Part shown: positions 1 through 8,900 of the stretch, piece after piece
How the letters are laid out: every line of letters starts with the position of its first letter
Numbering within the stretch: position 1 is the first letter of the stretch
NCBI RefSeq assembly: GCF_902859625.1
Contig: NZ_CADIJX010000005.1
Span: 186,001 to 250,000, forward strand
Reading direction: 5' to 3'
Source: Achromobacter pestifer
Lineage (GTDB): Bacteria > Pseudomonadota > Gammaproteobacteria > Burkholderiales > Burkholderiaceae_B
Length of the DNA stretch: 64,000 bases
Translations under genes and position numbers: made by a program
Notes under the pieces: model-generated
Seen by the model: only the letters and a program-made list of their open reading frames with translations
Databases searched by the model: none
What the model was told of the DNA's origin: nothing

Positions 1-388
1 CTTGCGCGCCCCCAGCGACCCGCAGCGCGACGCGCTGGTGAATGATGTGCTGGCCGAGCTGGACGCCATCTGCCAGCGGCGCGGCCTGCGCTACGCACTG
101 GAGGAAACCATGCGCGCCGCCGCGGCCCCCAGCGATCCCGCCTGGCAACAACGGTGGGAAGACGCCGTCGATGCGTTGGGCGTGCCCGTGCATCGCATGC
201 CCAGCGGCGCCGGCCACGACGCAATGAAGCTGCACGAAGTGATGCCGCAAGCCATGCTGTTCGTTCGTGGCCAGAACGCCGGCATCAGCCATAACCCCCG
301 CGAATCCACCACCCGTGACGACATCCAGCTGGCGGCGCTTGCCATGCAACGCCTGCTGGACGACCTTGCCAATGACCTTACCCGCTGA
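1..388 (+). CDS. Zn-dependent amidase of the hydantoinase/carbamoylase (M20-like) family, C-terminal fragment
   Basis: Only the last 129 codons are present; the gene begins before the window. The fragment carries conserved C-terminal family motifs, PSGAGHDAM (where the His helps bind metal or substrate) and GISHNPRE just before the end. Relatives are N-carbamoyl-amino-acid hydrolases, beta-ureidopropionases and allantoate amidohydrolases, which remove a carbamoyl group from ureido acids in pyrimidine, hydantoin or purine breakdown. The substrate cannot be assigned from the fragment. The next gene, an M20 peptidase, starts within a few bases of its stop, so the two are probably cotranscribed. 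A nucleobase permease follows, which fits ureide or pyrimidine use. Confidence 0.85.
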   Translation, partial: LRAPSDPQRDALVNDVLAELDAICQRRGLRYALEETMRAAAAPSDPAWQQRWEDAVDALGVPVHRMPSGAGHDAMKLHEVMPQAMLFVRGQNAGISHNPRESTTRDDIQLAALAMQRLLDDLANDLTR

Positions 389-392
389 CACC

Positions 393-1622
393 ATGACCGA
401 TTACGCTCGACTCGACGCCTGGGTGGACGCCCACTTTGACGAGGAAGTCCGCTTCCTGCAATCGCTGGTGCGCGTCCCCACGGACACGCCCCCCGGCAAC
501 AACGCCCCGCACGCCGTGCGCACCGCGGAACTGCTGCAAGACTTCGGTTTCAATGCCGAAGCCCACGCGGTGCCCGCGCAACAGGTCAAGGACTACGGCC
601 TGGAATCCATCACCAACCTGATCGTCCGGCGCGAATACGGCCCAGGCCGCCGCATTGCCCTCAATGCTCACGGCGACGTGGTGCCGCCCGGCGACGGCTG
701 GCAACATGACCCTTATGGCGCCGAGATCGAAGACGGCAGCCTGTACGGCCGCGCCGCCGCCGTCAGCAAGAGCGACTTCGCCAGTTTCACCTTCGCCGTG
801 CGCGCACTGGAAGCCGTGGCCCGCCCCACTCATGGCGCCGTCGAACTGCATTTCACCTACGACGAGGAATTCGGCGGACTACTCGGCCCCGGCTGGCTGC
901 TGTCCCAGGGCCTGACCAAGCCCGACCTGATGATCGCCGCCGGCTTCAGCTATGAGGTCGTGACCGCCCACAACGGCTGCCTGCAAATGGAAGTGACGGT
1001 ACACGGCAAGATGGCGCACGCCGCCATTCCGTCCACCGGCGTGGATGCGCTGCAAGGCGCGGTCAAGATCCTGAATGCGCTGTACGCGCAAAACGCCCTG
1101 TACCAGCAGGTGACGTCCGACGTGCCGGGCATCACGCACCCGTACCTGAATGTCGGCCGCATTGAAGGCGGCACCAATACCAACGTCGTGCCGGGCAAGG
1201 TCAGCTTCAAGCTGGACCGCCGCATGATCCCCGAGGAAAACGCCACCGAAGTCGAAGCCAATATCCGCCAGATCATCCAGGACGCGGCGGCGGCCACGCC
1301 CGGCATCACCATCGAGATCAAACGCCTGCTGCTGGCCAATTCGATGCGCCCGCTGGCCGGCAACCAACCGCTGGTCAGCGCCATCCAGAAACATGGCGAG
1401 GAGCTCTTCGGAGAACCCATCCCCGCCATGGGCACCCCGCTTTACACCGACGTGCGGCTGTACGGCGAAGCGGGCATCCCTGGCGTGATTTACGGCGCGG
1501 GTCCGCGCACCGTGCTGGAATCCCATGCCAAGCGCAACGACGAACGGGTCGTGCTGGAAGACCTGCGCCGCGCCACCAAGGTTATCGCGCGCACGCTGGC
1601 TGATCTGCTCAAGCCAGTCTGA
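393..1622 (+). CDS. M20 family metallopeptidase (ArgE/DapE type)
   Basis: About 409 residues, normal for M20 deacylases and dipeptidases. Family marks include NAHGDVVPPGDGW (metal-binding His and catalytic Asp), a later acidic pair in TYDEEFGG (general base Glu), the dimerisation-domain stretch HGKMAHAAIPSTGVDAL, and GRIEGGTNTNVVPG. Members hydrolyse N-acyl amino acids or small peptides with one or two Zn ions. ATG 393 lies 4 bases after the upstream stop; ATG 372 in the same frame would overlap the upstream gene by 17 bases and is an alternative start. Close spacing suggests an operon with the preceding amidase. The exact substrate is unknown. Confidence 0.85.
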   Translation: MTDYARLDAWVDAHFDEEVRFLQSLVRVPTDTPPGNNAPHAVRTAELLQDFGFNAEAHAVPAQQVKDYGLESITNLIVRREYGPGRRIALNAHGDVVPPGDGWQHDPYGAEIEDGSLYGRAAAVSKSDFASFTFAVRALEAVARPTHGAVELHFTYDEEFGGLLGPGWLLSQGLTKPDLMIAAGFSYEVVTAHNGCLQMEVTVHGKMAHAAIPSTGVDALQGAVKILNALYAQNALYQQVTSDVPGITHPYLNVGRIEGGTNTNVVPGKVSFKLDRRMIPEENATEVEANIRQIIQDAAAATPGITIEIKRLLLANSMRPLAGNQPLVSAIQKHGEELFGEPIPAMGTPLYTDVRLYGEAGIPGVIYGAGPRTVLESHAKRNDERVVLEDLRRATKVIARTLADLLKPV

Positions 1623-1819
1623 TGACGGCGAGGCATGGCGCAGCCACCGCGCGCCATGCCTGGCGGCCCGGCCGCCCCTAATTCGCGCGAACCCGACAAC
1701 ATTTAGCCCGGGTTTTCCTCTATTCCGAATACCCGATCCGTCTGTATACATTCCTCGTACACAAAACGCTTTTCAGGATTTCCCCGACCGACATCTCACT
1801 CCGCCAGGAGACTTTCGCC

Positions 1820-3325
1820 ATGCAGGCAGCATCGTCCGCGCCCTCTCGCGCGCCGCAAGATACTCATCCCGTCGACCAGCGCCTGCCTTCCGGCAAGCTA
1901 GCGGCCTTGGGCCTGCAGCATGTGCTCGTGATGTATGCCGGCGCGGTCGCGGTGCCCCTGATCGTTGGCCGCGCGCTGAATCTGTCGCCCGACGAAGTGG
2001 CCATGCTGATCTCGGCGGATTTGTTTTGTTGCGGCATCGTGACGCTCATCCAGACCTTGGGCGCCACGCAGTGGTTCGGCATCAAGCTGCCCGTCATGAT
2101 GGGCGTCACGTTCGCGTCGGTCGCCCCCATGGTGGCGATCGCCAACGCCAACCCCGGCGCGGCGGGGGCGCAGTTGCTGTTCGGCACCATCATCGGCGCC
2201 GGCATGGTCTCCATCCTGATCGCCCCGATGATCAGCCGGATGCTGCGCTTCTTTCCGCCCGTCGTGACGGGCACCATCATTACCGTCATCGGCATCACGC
2301 TGATGCGCGTGGGCATCAACTGGATCTTCGGCAATCCTTTCGGCCCCACCGCTCCCGCCATCGTCGACCCGGCCTATGCCCAGTGGCTGGCGGATGTCAC
2401 CTCGCCGGGCAGCGCCATCCCGCCCGTGCCCCAGGGCTTTGCCATCATGCCGTCGGTGCCGAACCCCAGGTACGCGGATTTGTCCGGCCTCGGCATCGCG
2501 GCGCTGGTCCTCGCATCCATCTTGCTGATGGTCAAGTACACCCGCGGCTTCATCGCCAACATTTCCGTGCTGCTAGGCATCGTGATCGGGGCCATCGTGG
2601 CGTCCGCGACCGGCATCATGACGTTCGAGAAGATCGGCCAAGCCGACTGGTTCGATATCGTGCTGCCGTTCCACTTCGGCATGCCGAAATTCGATCCCAT
2701 GATGATCTTGAGCATGTCGCTGATCATGGTGGTGGTGATGATCGAATCCACCGGCATGTTCCTGGCTCTTGGTGAAATGACCGGCCGTGAGATCAAGCAG
2801 GAGAACTTGGCGCGCGGCTTGCGCACCGATGGCCTGGGCACCTTGCTCGGCGGCATTTTCAACACTTTTCCGTACACCAGTTTTTCGCAAAACGTCGGCC
2901 TGGTCGCGGTGACCGGCGTCAAGAGCCGCTACGTCTGTGTGGCAGGTGGCCTCATCCTGCTGGTGCTGGGCCTGCTGCCCAAAATGGCCGCGCTGGTGGA
3001 GTCCCTGCCCACCGTGGTGCTGGGCGGTGCAGGCATCGTGATGTTCGGCATGGTCACGGCAACCGGCATCCGCATTCTGTCCGGCGTGGATTTCAAGGGC
3101 AATCGCCACAATTCGATGATCGTAGCCGTGTCGATCGGGGTCGGCATGGTGCCGCTGATCGCGCCCCACTTCAAGCAGTGGATGCCGCAATCACTACATA
3201 CCCTGATCGAATCGGGGATTTTGCTGGCCTCGCTAACGGCCGTGCTGCTCAATTTGTTCCTGAATGGAGCCAAGCACGACAAGCGCGCCATCATCACGGC
3301 AGCACTACAGGCCGAAGAGCATTAG
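1820..3325 (+). CDS. NCS2 family nucleobase:cation symporter (uracil/xanthine permease type)
   Basis: 501 residues with about 12-14 predicted membrane helices. NCS2 marks are seen: the N-terminal GLQHVLVMYAGAVAVPLIVG, a central glycine-rich helix block with VVTGTIITVIGITLMRVG, and the motif region TSFSQNVGLVAVTGVKSRYV near residue 355. The family imports uracil, xanthine, uric acid or related purines with protons or sodium. A ribosome-binding site (CCAGGAGA) precedes ATG 1820. The 197-bp spacer from the M20 gene suggests its own promoter, but the amidase neighbourhood supports a nucleobase or ureide scavenging role. Which base is carried cannot be told. Confidence 0.9.
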   Translation: MQAASSAPSRAPQDTHPVDQRLPSGKLAALGLQHVLVMYAGAVAVPLIVGRALNLSPDEVAMLISADLFCCGIVTLIQTLGATQWFGIKLPVMMGVTFASVAPMVAIANANPGAAGAQLLFGTIIGAGMVSILIAPMISRMLRFFPPVVTGTIITVIGITLMRVGINWIFGNPFGPTAPAIVDPAYAQWLADVTSPGSAIPPVPQGFAIMPSVPNPRYADLSGLGIAALVLASILLMVKYTRGFIANISVLLGIVIGAIVASATGIMTFEKIGQADWFDIVLPFHFGMPKFDPMMILSMSLIMVVVMIESTGMFLALGEMTGREIKQENLARGLRTDGLGTLLGGIFNTFPYTSFSQNVGLVAVTGVKSRYVCVAGGLILLVLGLLPKMAALVESLPTVVLGGAGIVMFGMVTATGIRILSGVDFKGNRHNSMIVAVSIGVGMVPLIAPHFKQWMPQSLHTLIESGILLASLTAVLLNLFLNGAKHDKRAIITAALQAEEH

Positions 3326-3378
3326 GATGTCCGCCACGGCCGGGCCGCCAACGCGCGGGCCCGCCCATGGCTCAGCCA

Positions 3379-5454
3379 TTACGCCAACCGCATCACGCGG
3401 CGCCAGAACAGCACCGCCACCAACACAAAGACCGCCAGCCCCAGGTACGACGCGGTGGACGCGAAAGCCTCCCCCGCGATTGCCAGGGGCGCATCCGTGC
3501 CCGCTCCGCCGATGATGGCGGCCATCAGCACGCCCACCAGGCTTTCGCCCACGATCAGGCCGGACGCGATCAACACGCCACGGCGGTTCGGCGCATCCGC
3601 GTATTGTTCGTAAGGTTTGCCAGCGGCGGCCGCGCGGCGGCGCAAGGCCCGCTCAAGCAGCCATGCCAACAGCGCGCCGGCCACGATGGGCGCGGCCACG
3701 GTGGGCGGCAGGTAGATGCCGATCCCCACGGCCAGCACCGGAATCCGAGCCACCTGGCAGGTACGCTTCAGGATTTCATCCACCACGATCAGGCCCACGC
3801 CCACGGCCATGCCGATCAGGATCATGGTCCAGTTCAACTGATGCGTGAAAATGCCGCGGGCGATTGCCAGCATGAGCGTGGCCTGCGGGGCGGACAGGGC
3901 CTGGCCCGGGTCCATGCCTTCGCGCGGCATCGCATCCGCGAAGCCGTAGGCGTTGTACAGCAGTTCCAGCACCGGCGAAATCACTGCCGCACCCACCACG
4001 CAACCGATCAGCAAGGCTACCTGCTGGCGCCACGGCGTGGCGCCCACCAGCCAACCCGTCTTCAGGTCTTGCAGGTTGTCGTTGGAAATCGAGGCCACAG
4101 CCACCACCGCCGACGTGCTGAAGATCGACAGCGCGATTGCCATCTGCACGCCGTTCTGCGCCCCCAGCAATTCACCGCCCAAGGTCAGCATCAACAACGA
4201 CACCAGCACGATGGCCACGATACCCACGCCCGAGATCGGGCTGGTCGACGACCCCACCAGCCCCGCCATGTAGCCGCAAGCCGCAGCCACCAGGAAGCCG
4301 AACACGAAAGCGAACAGCACAGCGTAGGCCACCAGCTTCCAAATGCCGCTGGCCGACAGTGGCGCACCCGACAGAAACACCTGGAAGGTGATCACCAGGA
4401 TCACCACCAAGATCAGCGTGACAATGGAAATCCAGCCGGCGGACAGATCCCGCTCGGTGCGCGGTGCCTGTCCGGCCCGGGCGGCGCCCGCCTTGGTCAG
4501 CGCCGAGAACGACGCCTTGACGCCACGCGCCATCGGCATGAACAAGGTCGCCAGCGTCCAGATCGCTCCCACGCCGATCACGCCAGCGCCAATGAATCGC
4601 ACCTGCGACGACCACAAGCCGGTGGCGTATTGCGCCAGGGACTGGCCAGTGGGCATATCGCCCATTGCGGTCAGGATGGGCACCGCGATGCCCCAGGAAA
4701 TGATCAGGCCGATCAGCATGGCCAGGCCCGCGACAATACCGATCAAGTAGCCCGCACCAAGCAGCGCCAGCGAAAATCCCATTGGCAGGCGGAACACCGC
4801 GCCGCCCAACGCGAACCAGCCGCTGACGCTGTCACCCAGCACCCGCAGGCCGCTGGCCGCAAAGCTGACCACCGCGGCAATCACGCCGCCCGTCACAATG
4901 TCGCCCATGCCGGTCGCCGGCTTGGCCGAGCCGCGTGCCGTACCCTGTGCCGCGTTTTCTGCCGTCTCGTCTTCCGCGGCGTCCTGCGCGCGTTCGGCGC
5001 TGCCCACCCGCAGAATCTCGGCTGCCGCCACGCCTTCCGGATACGGCAGATCGCTTTGCACCACCATCACGTGACGCAGCGGAATGGTGAACATCACGCC
5101 CAACATCCCGCCGGCCGCGCAGATGCCCAGCGTCTGCCAGAACGGAAAGCCCTGCCAGTGCCCCATCATGACCAGCGCGGGCAAGATGAAGATGATGGAC
5201 GACAGCGTGCCGGCTGCGGAAGCCTGCGTCTGCACCATATTGTTTTCAAGAATGTTCGCGTCCTTGAACAGACGCAGCACCGACATCGAAATCACCGCAG
5301 CCGGAATCGCGGATGAAAACGTCAGGCCGACTTTCAGCCCCAGGAAGACGTTGGAAGCCGTGAAGATCACGGTGATCAGTGCGCCGAGCAAGACGCCGCG
5401 GAAGGTAAGTTCCGGAAGGGTAACGTTTGCCGGGACGCTGACGGGTTGAGTCAT
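3379..5454 (-). CDS. OPT family oligopeptide/metal-chelate transporter
   Basis: 691 residues, very hydrophobic, with about 15 membrane segments. The N-terminus (ELTFRGVLLGALITVIFTAS, then NVFLGLKVGLTFSSAIPAAV) and the PYPEGVAAAEILR motif near residue 135 are typical of bacterial OPT proteins, which import short peptides or metal chelates by proton symport. An acidic, Ala-rich cytoplasmic loop near residues 145-175 (AEDETAENAAQG) separates two membrane blocks. A GGGAGA-like ribosome site lies 6 bases before the ATG. It is convergent with the NCS2 gene and divergent from the E1 gene; no partner gene is needed for this family. Substrate unknown. Confidence 0.88.
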   Translation of the reverse strand: MTQPVSVPANVTLPELTFRGVLLGALITVIFTASNVFLGLKVGLTFSSAIPAAVISMSVLRLFKDANILENNMVQTQASAAGTLSSIIFILPALVMMGHWQGFPFWQTLGICAAGGMLGVMFTIPLRHVMVVQSDLPYPEGVAAAEILRVGSAERAQDAAEDETAENAAQGTARGSAKPATGMGDIVTGGVIAAVVSFAASGLRVLGDSVSGWFALGGAVFRLPMGFSLALLGAGYLIGIVAGLAMLIGLIISWGIAVPILTAMGDMPTGQSLAQYATGLWSSQVRFIGAGVIGVGAIWTLATLFMPMARGVKASFSALTKAGAARAGQAPRTERDLSAGWISIVTLILVVILVITFQVFLSGAPLSASGIWKLVAYAVLFAFVFGFLVAAACGYMAGLVGSSTSPISGVGIVAIVLVSLLMLTLGGELLGAQNGVQMAIALSIFSTSAVVAVASISNDNLQDLKTGWLVGATPWRQQVALLIGCVVGAAVISPVLELLYNAYGFADAMPREGMDPGQALSAPQATLMLAIARGIFTHQLNWTMILIGMAVGVGLIVVDEILKRTCQVARIPVLAVGIGIYLPPTVAAPIVAGALLAWLLERALRRRAAAAGKPYEQYADAPNRRGVLIASGLIVGESLVGVLMAAIIGGAGTDAPLAIAGEAFASTASYLGLAVFVLVAVLFWRRVMRLA

Positions 5455-5674
5455 TGAAGTCTCCCGTTGTGAATTTTGCTAAACCGCGCATTCTAGCGCT
5501 TCGCCGTCCACCCAGTGGTCACCACCCGTAAATGCCGCCAGACGGCAGATGCTGCCGACAATGGAAACCCCTGCAAAATATTATGCTGAAACCCGGTGCA
5601 TCCTCCCTATATTTTGATCACTCATGCCTTCGACACAGGTCTAGCATTGAGCGATAACAGGAGACAACCCCACT

Positions 5675-8362
5675 ATGCGCGACGCCAGCCACCCCACCCC
5701 CGGAAAAGACGACAGGCATGACGCCGATCCTTCGGAAACCGCCGAGTGGCGCGATGCCTTGCAGTCGTTGATCGAGGCTGAAGGCGCCGGCCGCGCTGGC
5801 TATGTGCTGGACAACCTGCTGGGGCATGCCGCGTCCCTGGGCCTGCGCGCCAACAGCCAGACCCGCACCGCCTACCTGAACACAATCCCGACCGACCAGG
5901 AGCCCCCCTTTCCCGGCAACCTGGCGGTGGAAGAGCGCATCGCGCGCATCAACCGCTGGAACGCGCTGGCCATGGTGGTGCGCGCCAACCAGGCGCATGG
6001 CGAACTGGGCGGACACATCGCCAGCTACGCCTCAGCGGCCGACCTGTTTGAAGTGGGCTTCAACCATTTTTTCCGTGCGCAGTCGGCCGACGGCCCGGGC
6101 GACCTGGTCTACATGCAGCCCCACTCGGCGCCCGGCGTGTATGCGCGCGCCTATCTGGAAGGCTTCCTGGGCGAAAACGACCTGGCGCACTTCCGGCAGG
6201 AAATCACGGCAACGGCGGCCGGACTGCGTGGCTTGTCGTCCTACCCCCACCCGTGGCTGATGCCGGACTTCTGGCAGTTCCCCACCGGCTCGATGGGCAT
6301 CGGTCCCATCAATGCCATCTATCAGGCGCGCTTCATGCGTTACCTGGAACATCGTTCCCTGGTGCCCGGCGGCGACCGCAAGGTCTGGGGCATTTTCGGC
6401 GATGGTGAAATGGATGAGCCCGAATCCATCGCCGCGCTGACGCTGGCCGCACGCGAGAAGCTCGACAACCTGGTCTTCGTCGTCAACTGCAACCTGCAAC
6501 GGCTGGACGGCCCCGTGCGCGGCAATGGCCGCATCATCGACGAACTGGAAACCCTGTACGCGGGCGCCGGCTGGAACGTGATCAAGCTGGTCTGGGGCAG
6601 CGATTGGGACGCCCTGCTTCGTCGCGACACGGGCGGCGCGCTGGCCCGCGCCTTCGCCAATACCGTGGACGGGCAATTCCAGACCTTCGCCGCCAATGAC
6701 GGCGCCTTCAACCGCGCCCACTTCTTCAACCAGAATCCCGAACTGGCCGCGCTGGTGGCCGATTGGACAGACGAAGCCATCGACCGCCTGCATCGCGGCG
6801 GCCACGATATGGTGAAGATCCACGCCGCCTACCATCGGGCGGCGCGGCATCAGGGCCAGCCCACGGTGATTCTGGCGCAGACCAAGAAAGGCTTCGGCAT
6901 GGGCACGGCCGGCCAAGGCAAGATGACGACGCACCAGCAGAAGAAGCTGGACGACGAGGCCTTGCTGGCCTTCCGCGACCGCTTCGCGCTGCCGATCTCG
7001 GACGCCGACTGCCTGGCGCTCAAGTTCTACCGGCCCGCCGAAGACAGTGCCGAGCTGCGTCATCTGCAAGCGCGCCGCGCGGCGCTGGGCGGCCACATCC
7101 CTCGCCGCAACATGCAGGCTCCGCGCCTGACGCCGCCGGACGCCGAACATTGGGCGCGCTTCGCGCTGGCCGCCGACGGCAAGGAAATGTCGTCGACGAT
7201 GGCTATCGTGCGCATGCTGACCGCGCTGCTCAAGGACGCCACCATTGGTTCACGCATTGTTCCCATCGTGGCGGACGAAGCGCGCACATTCGGCATGGCC
7301 AATCTGTTCCGTCAGATCGGCATCTATTCGGCGCAAGGCCAACTGTACGAACCCGAGGATATCGGCTCGGTGCTGTACTACCGCGAAGCCCGCGACGGCC
7401 AGATCCTGGAGGAAGGCATCACCGAGGCGGGCGCGATTTCGTCTTGGACCGCGGCCGGCACCAGCTATTCGGTCAACGGCCTGCCGATGCTGCCCTTCTA
7501 TATCTATTACTCGATGTTCGGCTTCCAGCGCATCGGCGACCTGATCTGGGCCGCCGCGGACCAACGCACCCGGGGCTTCCTGATCGGCGCCACGTCCGGC
7601 CGCACCACGCTGGGCGGCGAAGGGCTGCAACACCAGGATGGCTCCAGCCACATCATGGCCGCCGCCGTGCCCAACTGCCGCGCCTACGACCCGGCGTACG
7701 CCTTCGAGGTTGCCGTCCTGGTTGAACACGGCATGCGCCGCATGCTGGACGAACAGCGCGACGAATTCTTCTATCTGACGGTCACCAACGAAAACCTGGC
7801 GCAACCCGACATGCCCACCCACGCGGGCGTGCGCGACGGCATCCTGCGCGGGATGTACCGATTGCGCGCGGCCCACGGGCAAGCCCAGGTGCGCCTGCTG
7901 GGCGCAGGCCCGATGCTGCGCGAAGCGGAAATGGCGGCCGACCGCCTGCGCGATCGGTACGGGGTGGACGCCGAGGTCTGGAGCGTCACCAGCTTTTCCG
8001 AGCTGGCCCGCGACGGCCGCGAAGCCGAACGCGCCCGCGTGCTGGGCTTGACGGCAGGCGGCGGCGAAGACTGGGTCCGCACCTGCCTGGGCGACAGCAA
8101 CGCGCCCGTCATTGCCGCCACCGACTACGTGCGCGCCGTGCCCGAGCAGATCCGCGCCTGGGTGCCCGCCCCCTACCGCACCTTGGGCACCGATGGCTTC
8201 GGACGCAGCGACACCCGCGCCCAGTTGCGCGACTTCTTTGAAGTCAGCGCCGACTGGATCACGCTGTACGCGCTGGACAGCCTGGGCCGCCAAGCCGACG
8301 CCGACACGCTGCGCCAATCCCTGAACACCCGCACCAGACAAACCCCACCCTGGGAACTGTAG
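5675..8362 (+). CDS. Homodimeric 2-oxoacid dehydrogenase E1 component (AceE/MdeB type)
   Basis: 895 residues, close to AceE (about 887). The thiamine diphosphate motif is clear: GDGEMDEPES near residue 243, followed by NCNLQRLDGPVRGN. Further E1 marks are SYASAADLFEVGFNHFF and LGGEGLQHQDGSSH. E1 decarboxylates pyruvate or a close 2-oxoacid and passes the acyl group to E2 lipoyl domains. No E2 or E3 gene is adjacent, so this is a solitary paralogue that must borrow E2/E3 from elsewhere. MdeB-like E1s act on 2-oxobutyrate, so that is an alternative substrate. The ribosome site CAGGAGA precedes ATG 5675. The TAG stop is part of the first bases of an interspersed repeat. Confidence 0.9.
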   Translation: MRDASHPTPGKDDRHDADPSETAEWRDALQSLIEAEGAGRAGYVLDNLLGHAASLGLRANSQTRTAYLNTIPTDQEPPFPGNLAVEERIARINRWNALAMVVRANQAHGELGGHIASYASAADLFEVGFNHFFRAQSADGPGDLVYMQPHSAPGVYARAYLEGFLGENDLAHFRQEITATAAGLRGLSSYPHPWLMPDFWQFPTGSMGIGPINAIYQARFMRYLEHRSLVPGGDRKVWGIFGDGEMDEPESIAALTLAAREKLDNLVFVVNCNLQRLDGPVRGNGRIIDELETLYAGAGWNVIKLVWGSDWDALLRRDTGGALARAFANTVDGQFQTFAANDGAFNRAHFFNQNPELAALVADWTDEAIDRLHRGGHDMVKIHAAYHRAARHQGQPTVILAQTKKGFGMGTAGQGKMTTHQQKKLDDEALLAFRDRFALPISDADCLALKFYRPAEDSAELRHLQARRAALGGHIPRRNMQAPRLTPPDAEHWARFALAADGKEMSSTMAIVRMLTALLKDATIGSRIVPIVADEARTFGMANLFRQIGIYSAQGQLYEPEDIGSVLYYREARDGQILEEGITEAGAISSWTAAGTSYSVNGLPMLPFYIYYSMFGFQRIGDLIWAAADQRTRGFLIGATSGRTTLGGEGLQHQDGSSHIMAAAVPNCRAYDPAYAFEVAVLVEHGMRRMLDEQRDEFFYLTVTNENLAQPDMPTHAGVRDGILRGMYRLRAAHGQAQVRLLGAGPMLREAEMAADRLRDRYGVDAEVWSVTSFSELARDGREAERARVLGLTAGGGEDWVRTCLGDSNAPVIAATDYVRAVPEQIRAWVPAPYRTLGTDGFGRSDTRAQLRDFFEVSADWITLYALDSLGRQADADTLRQSLNTRTRQTPPWEL

Positions 8363-8537
8363 GATGGGTGTAGCGCGAGAGTCCTAAAGCAAGAACGCCG
8401 GCCCCCAGCGCGCGCAACCCATCAAGCAGCGGTTGCGTTGTGGCTGAATCCGCCAGGAAATCACCGCTGCTTGATGGGTTGCGCGCGCTTGAGATCGGGT
8501 TTCTTGGCATCGATCTCTCGCGCTACACCCATCCTAC
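8359..8537. repeat. Interspersed inverted-repeat element, copy A
   Basis: Perfect 23-bp terminal inverted repeats begin GTAGGATGGGTGTAGCGCGA (8359-8381) and end at 8537 (8515-8537). A second perfect pair of 27 bp, around CGCGCAACCCATCAAGCAGC, lies at 8407-8433 and 8463-8489. The same terminal sequence recurs near 25.15-25.42 kb and 52.43-52.52 kb. There is no coding content; the element looks like a small non-autonomous repeat that can fold into a cruciform or long RNA hairpin. Its left end supplies the TAG stop of the E1 gene. Confidence 0.85.
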
Positions 8538-8544
8538 GTTCCAA

Positions 8545-8725
8545 CCATGCTCGTGTTCGAGGATCGGCGATCTACGTACCCATCATGCCCGCCGTCGGGG
8601 ATCGGCGATTTACGTTCCCGTCATGCTCGCCGTCGAGGATCGGCGATTTACGTTCCCGTCATGCCCGCCGTCGAGGATCGGCGATCTACGTTCCCGTCAT
8701 GCCCGCCGTCGGGGATCGGCGATTT
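8545..8725. repeat. 38-bp tandem repeat array (about 4.7 units)
   Basis: Units start at 8559, 8597, 8635, 8673 and a partial one at 8711, with a degenerate partial unit from 8545. Each unit reads G(A/G)GGATCGGCGATYTACG, then TTCCCGTCATGCCCGCCGTC; differences between units are one to three bases. There are no unique spacers, so it is a tandem repeat and not a CRISPR array. Thirty-eight is not a multiple of three, and all three plus-strand frames stay open through it without resembling a protein. The rest of the spacer up to the malic enzyme gene holds only a GC-rich hairpin. Confidence 0.9.
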
Positions 8726-8830
8726 CAGCTGGTTTTTGATCAAAACCGAGTATTCGCTGCACCGCAACAACCAAGCGCCCGCGCTTTCTGGTGAAATACG
8801 GGTGTTCCCTAAGCATTTCGCAAAGAAACC

Positions 8831-8849
8831 GGCGGGCCGCGAGCCCGCC
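8831..8849. other. GC-rich hairpin in the maeB leader region
   Basis: GGCGGGC, loop CGCGA, GCCCGCC: a perfect 7-bp stem followed by a T-rich stretch (GTTTTCTTTTTC) some 12 bases later. It lies 52 bases before the maeB start. It could be a weak terminator for read-through from upstream or a leader structure; the poly-T is too distant for a typical intrinsic terminator. Confidence 0.4.
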
Positions 8850-8900
8850 GTTTGCCATCCCGTTTTCTTTTTCAGTTAGTGCCTCAGAGGCCCCGATCCC

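Noticed and set aside
3178..5316. 712-codon plus-strand frame across the OPT gene
   Set aside because: His/Gln/Arg-rich translation with no hydrophobic pattern, while the minus strand encodes a full OPT transporter.
8545..8725. CRISPR-like array
   Set aside because: The repeated units are contiguous with no unique spacers, and no cas genes are present. It is a simple tandem repeat.
8438..8879. Overlapping open frames of 99-118 codons through the 38-bp array
   Set aside because: They arise because 38-bp units keep all three frames open; no ribosome site, no family likeness and repetitive Arg/Ser-rich content.
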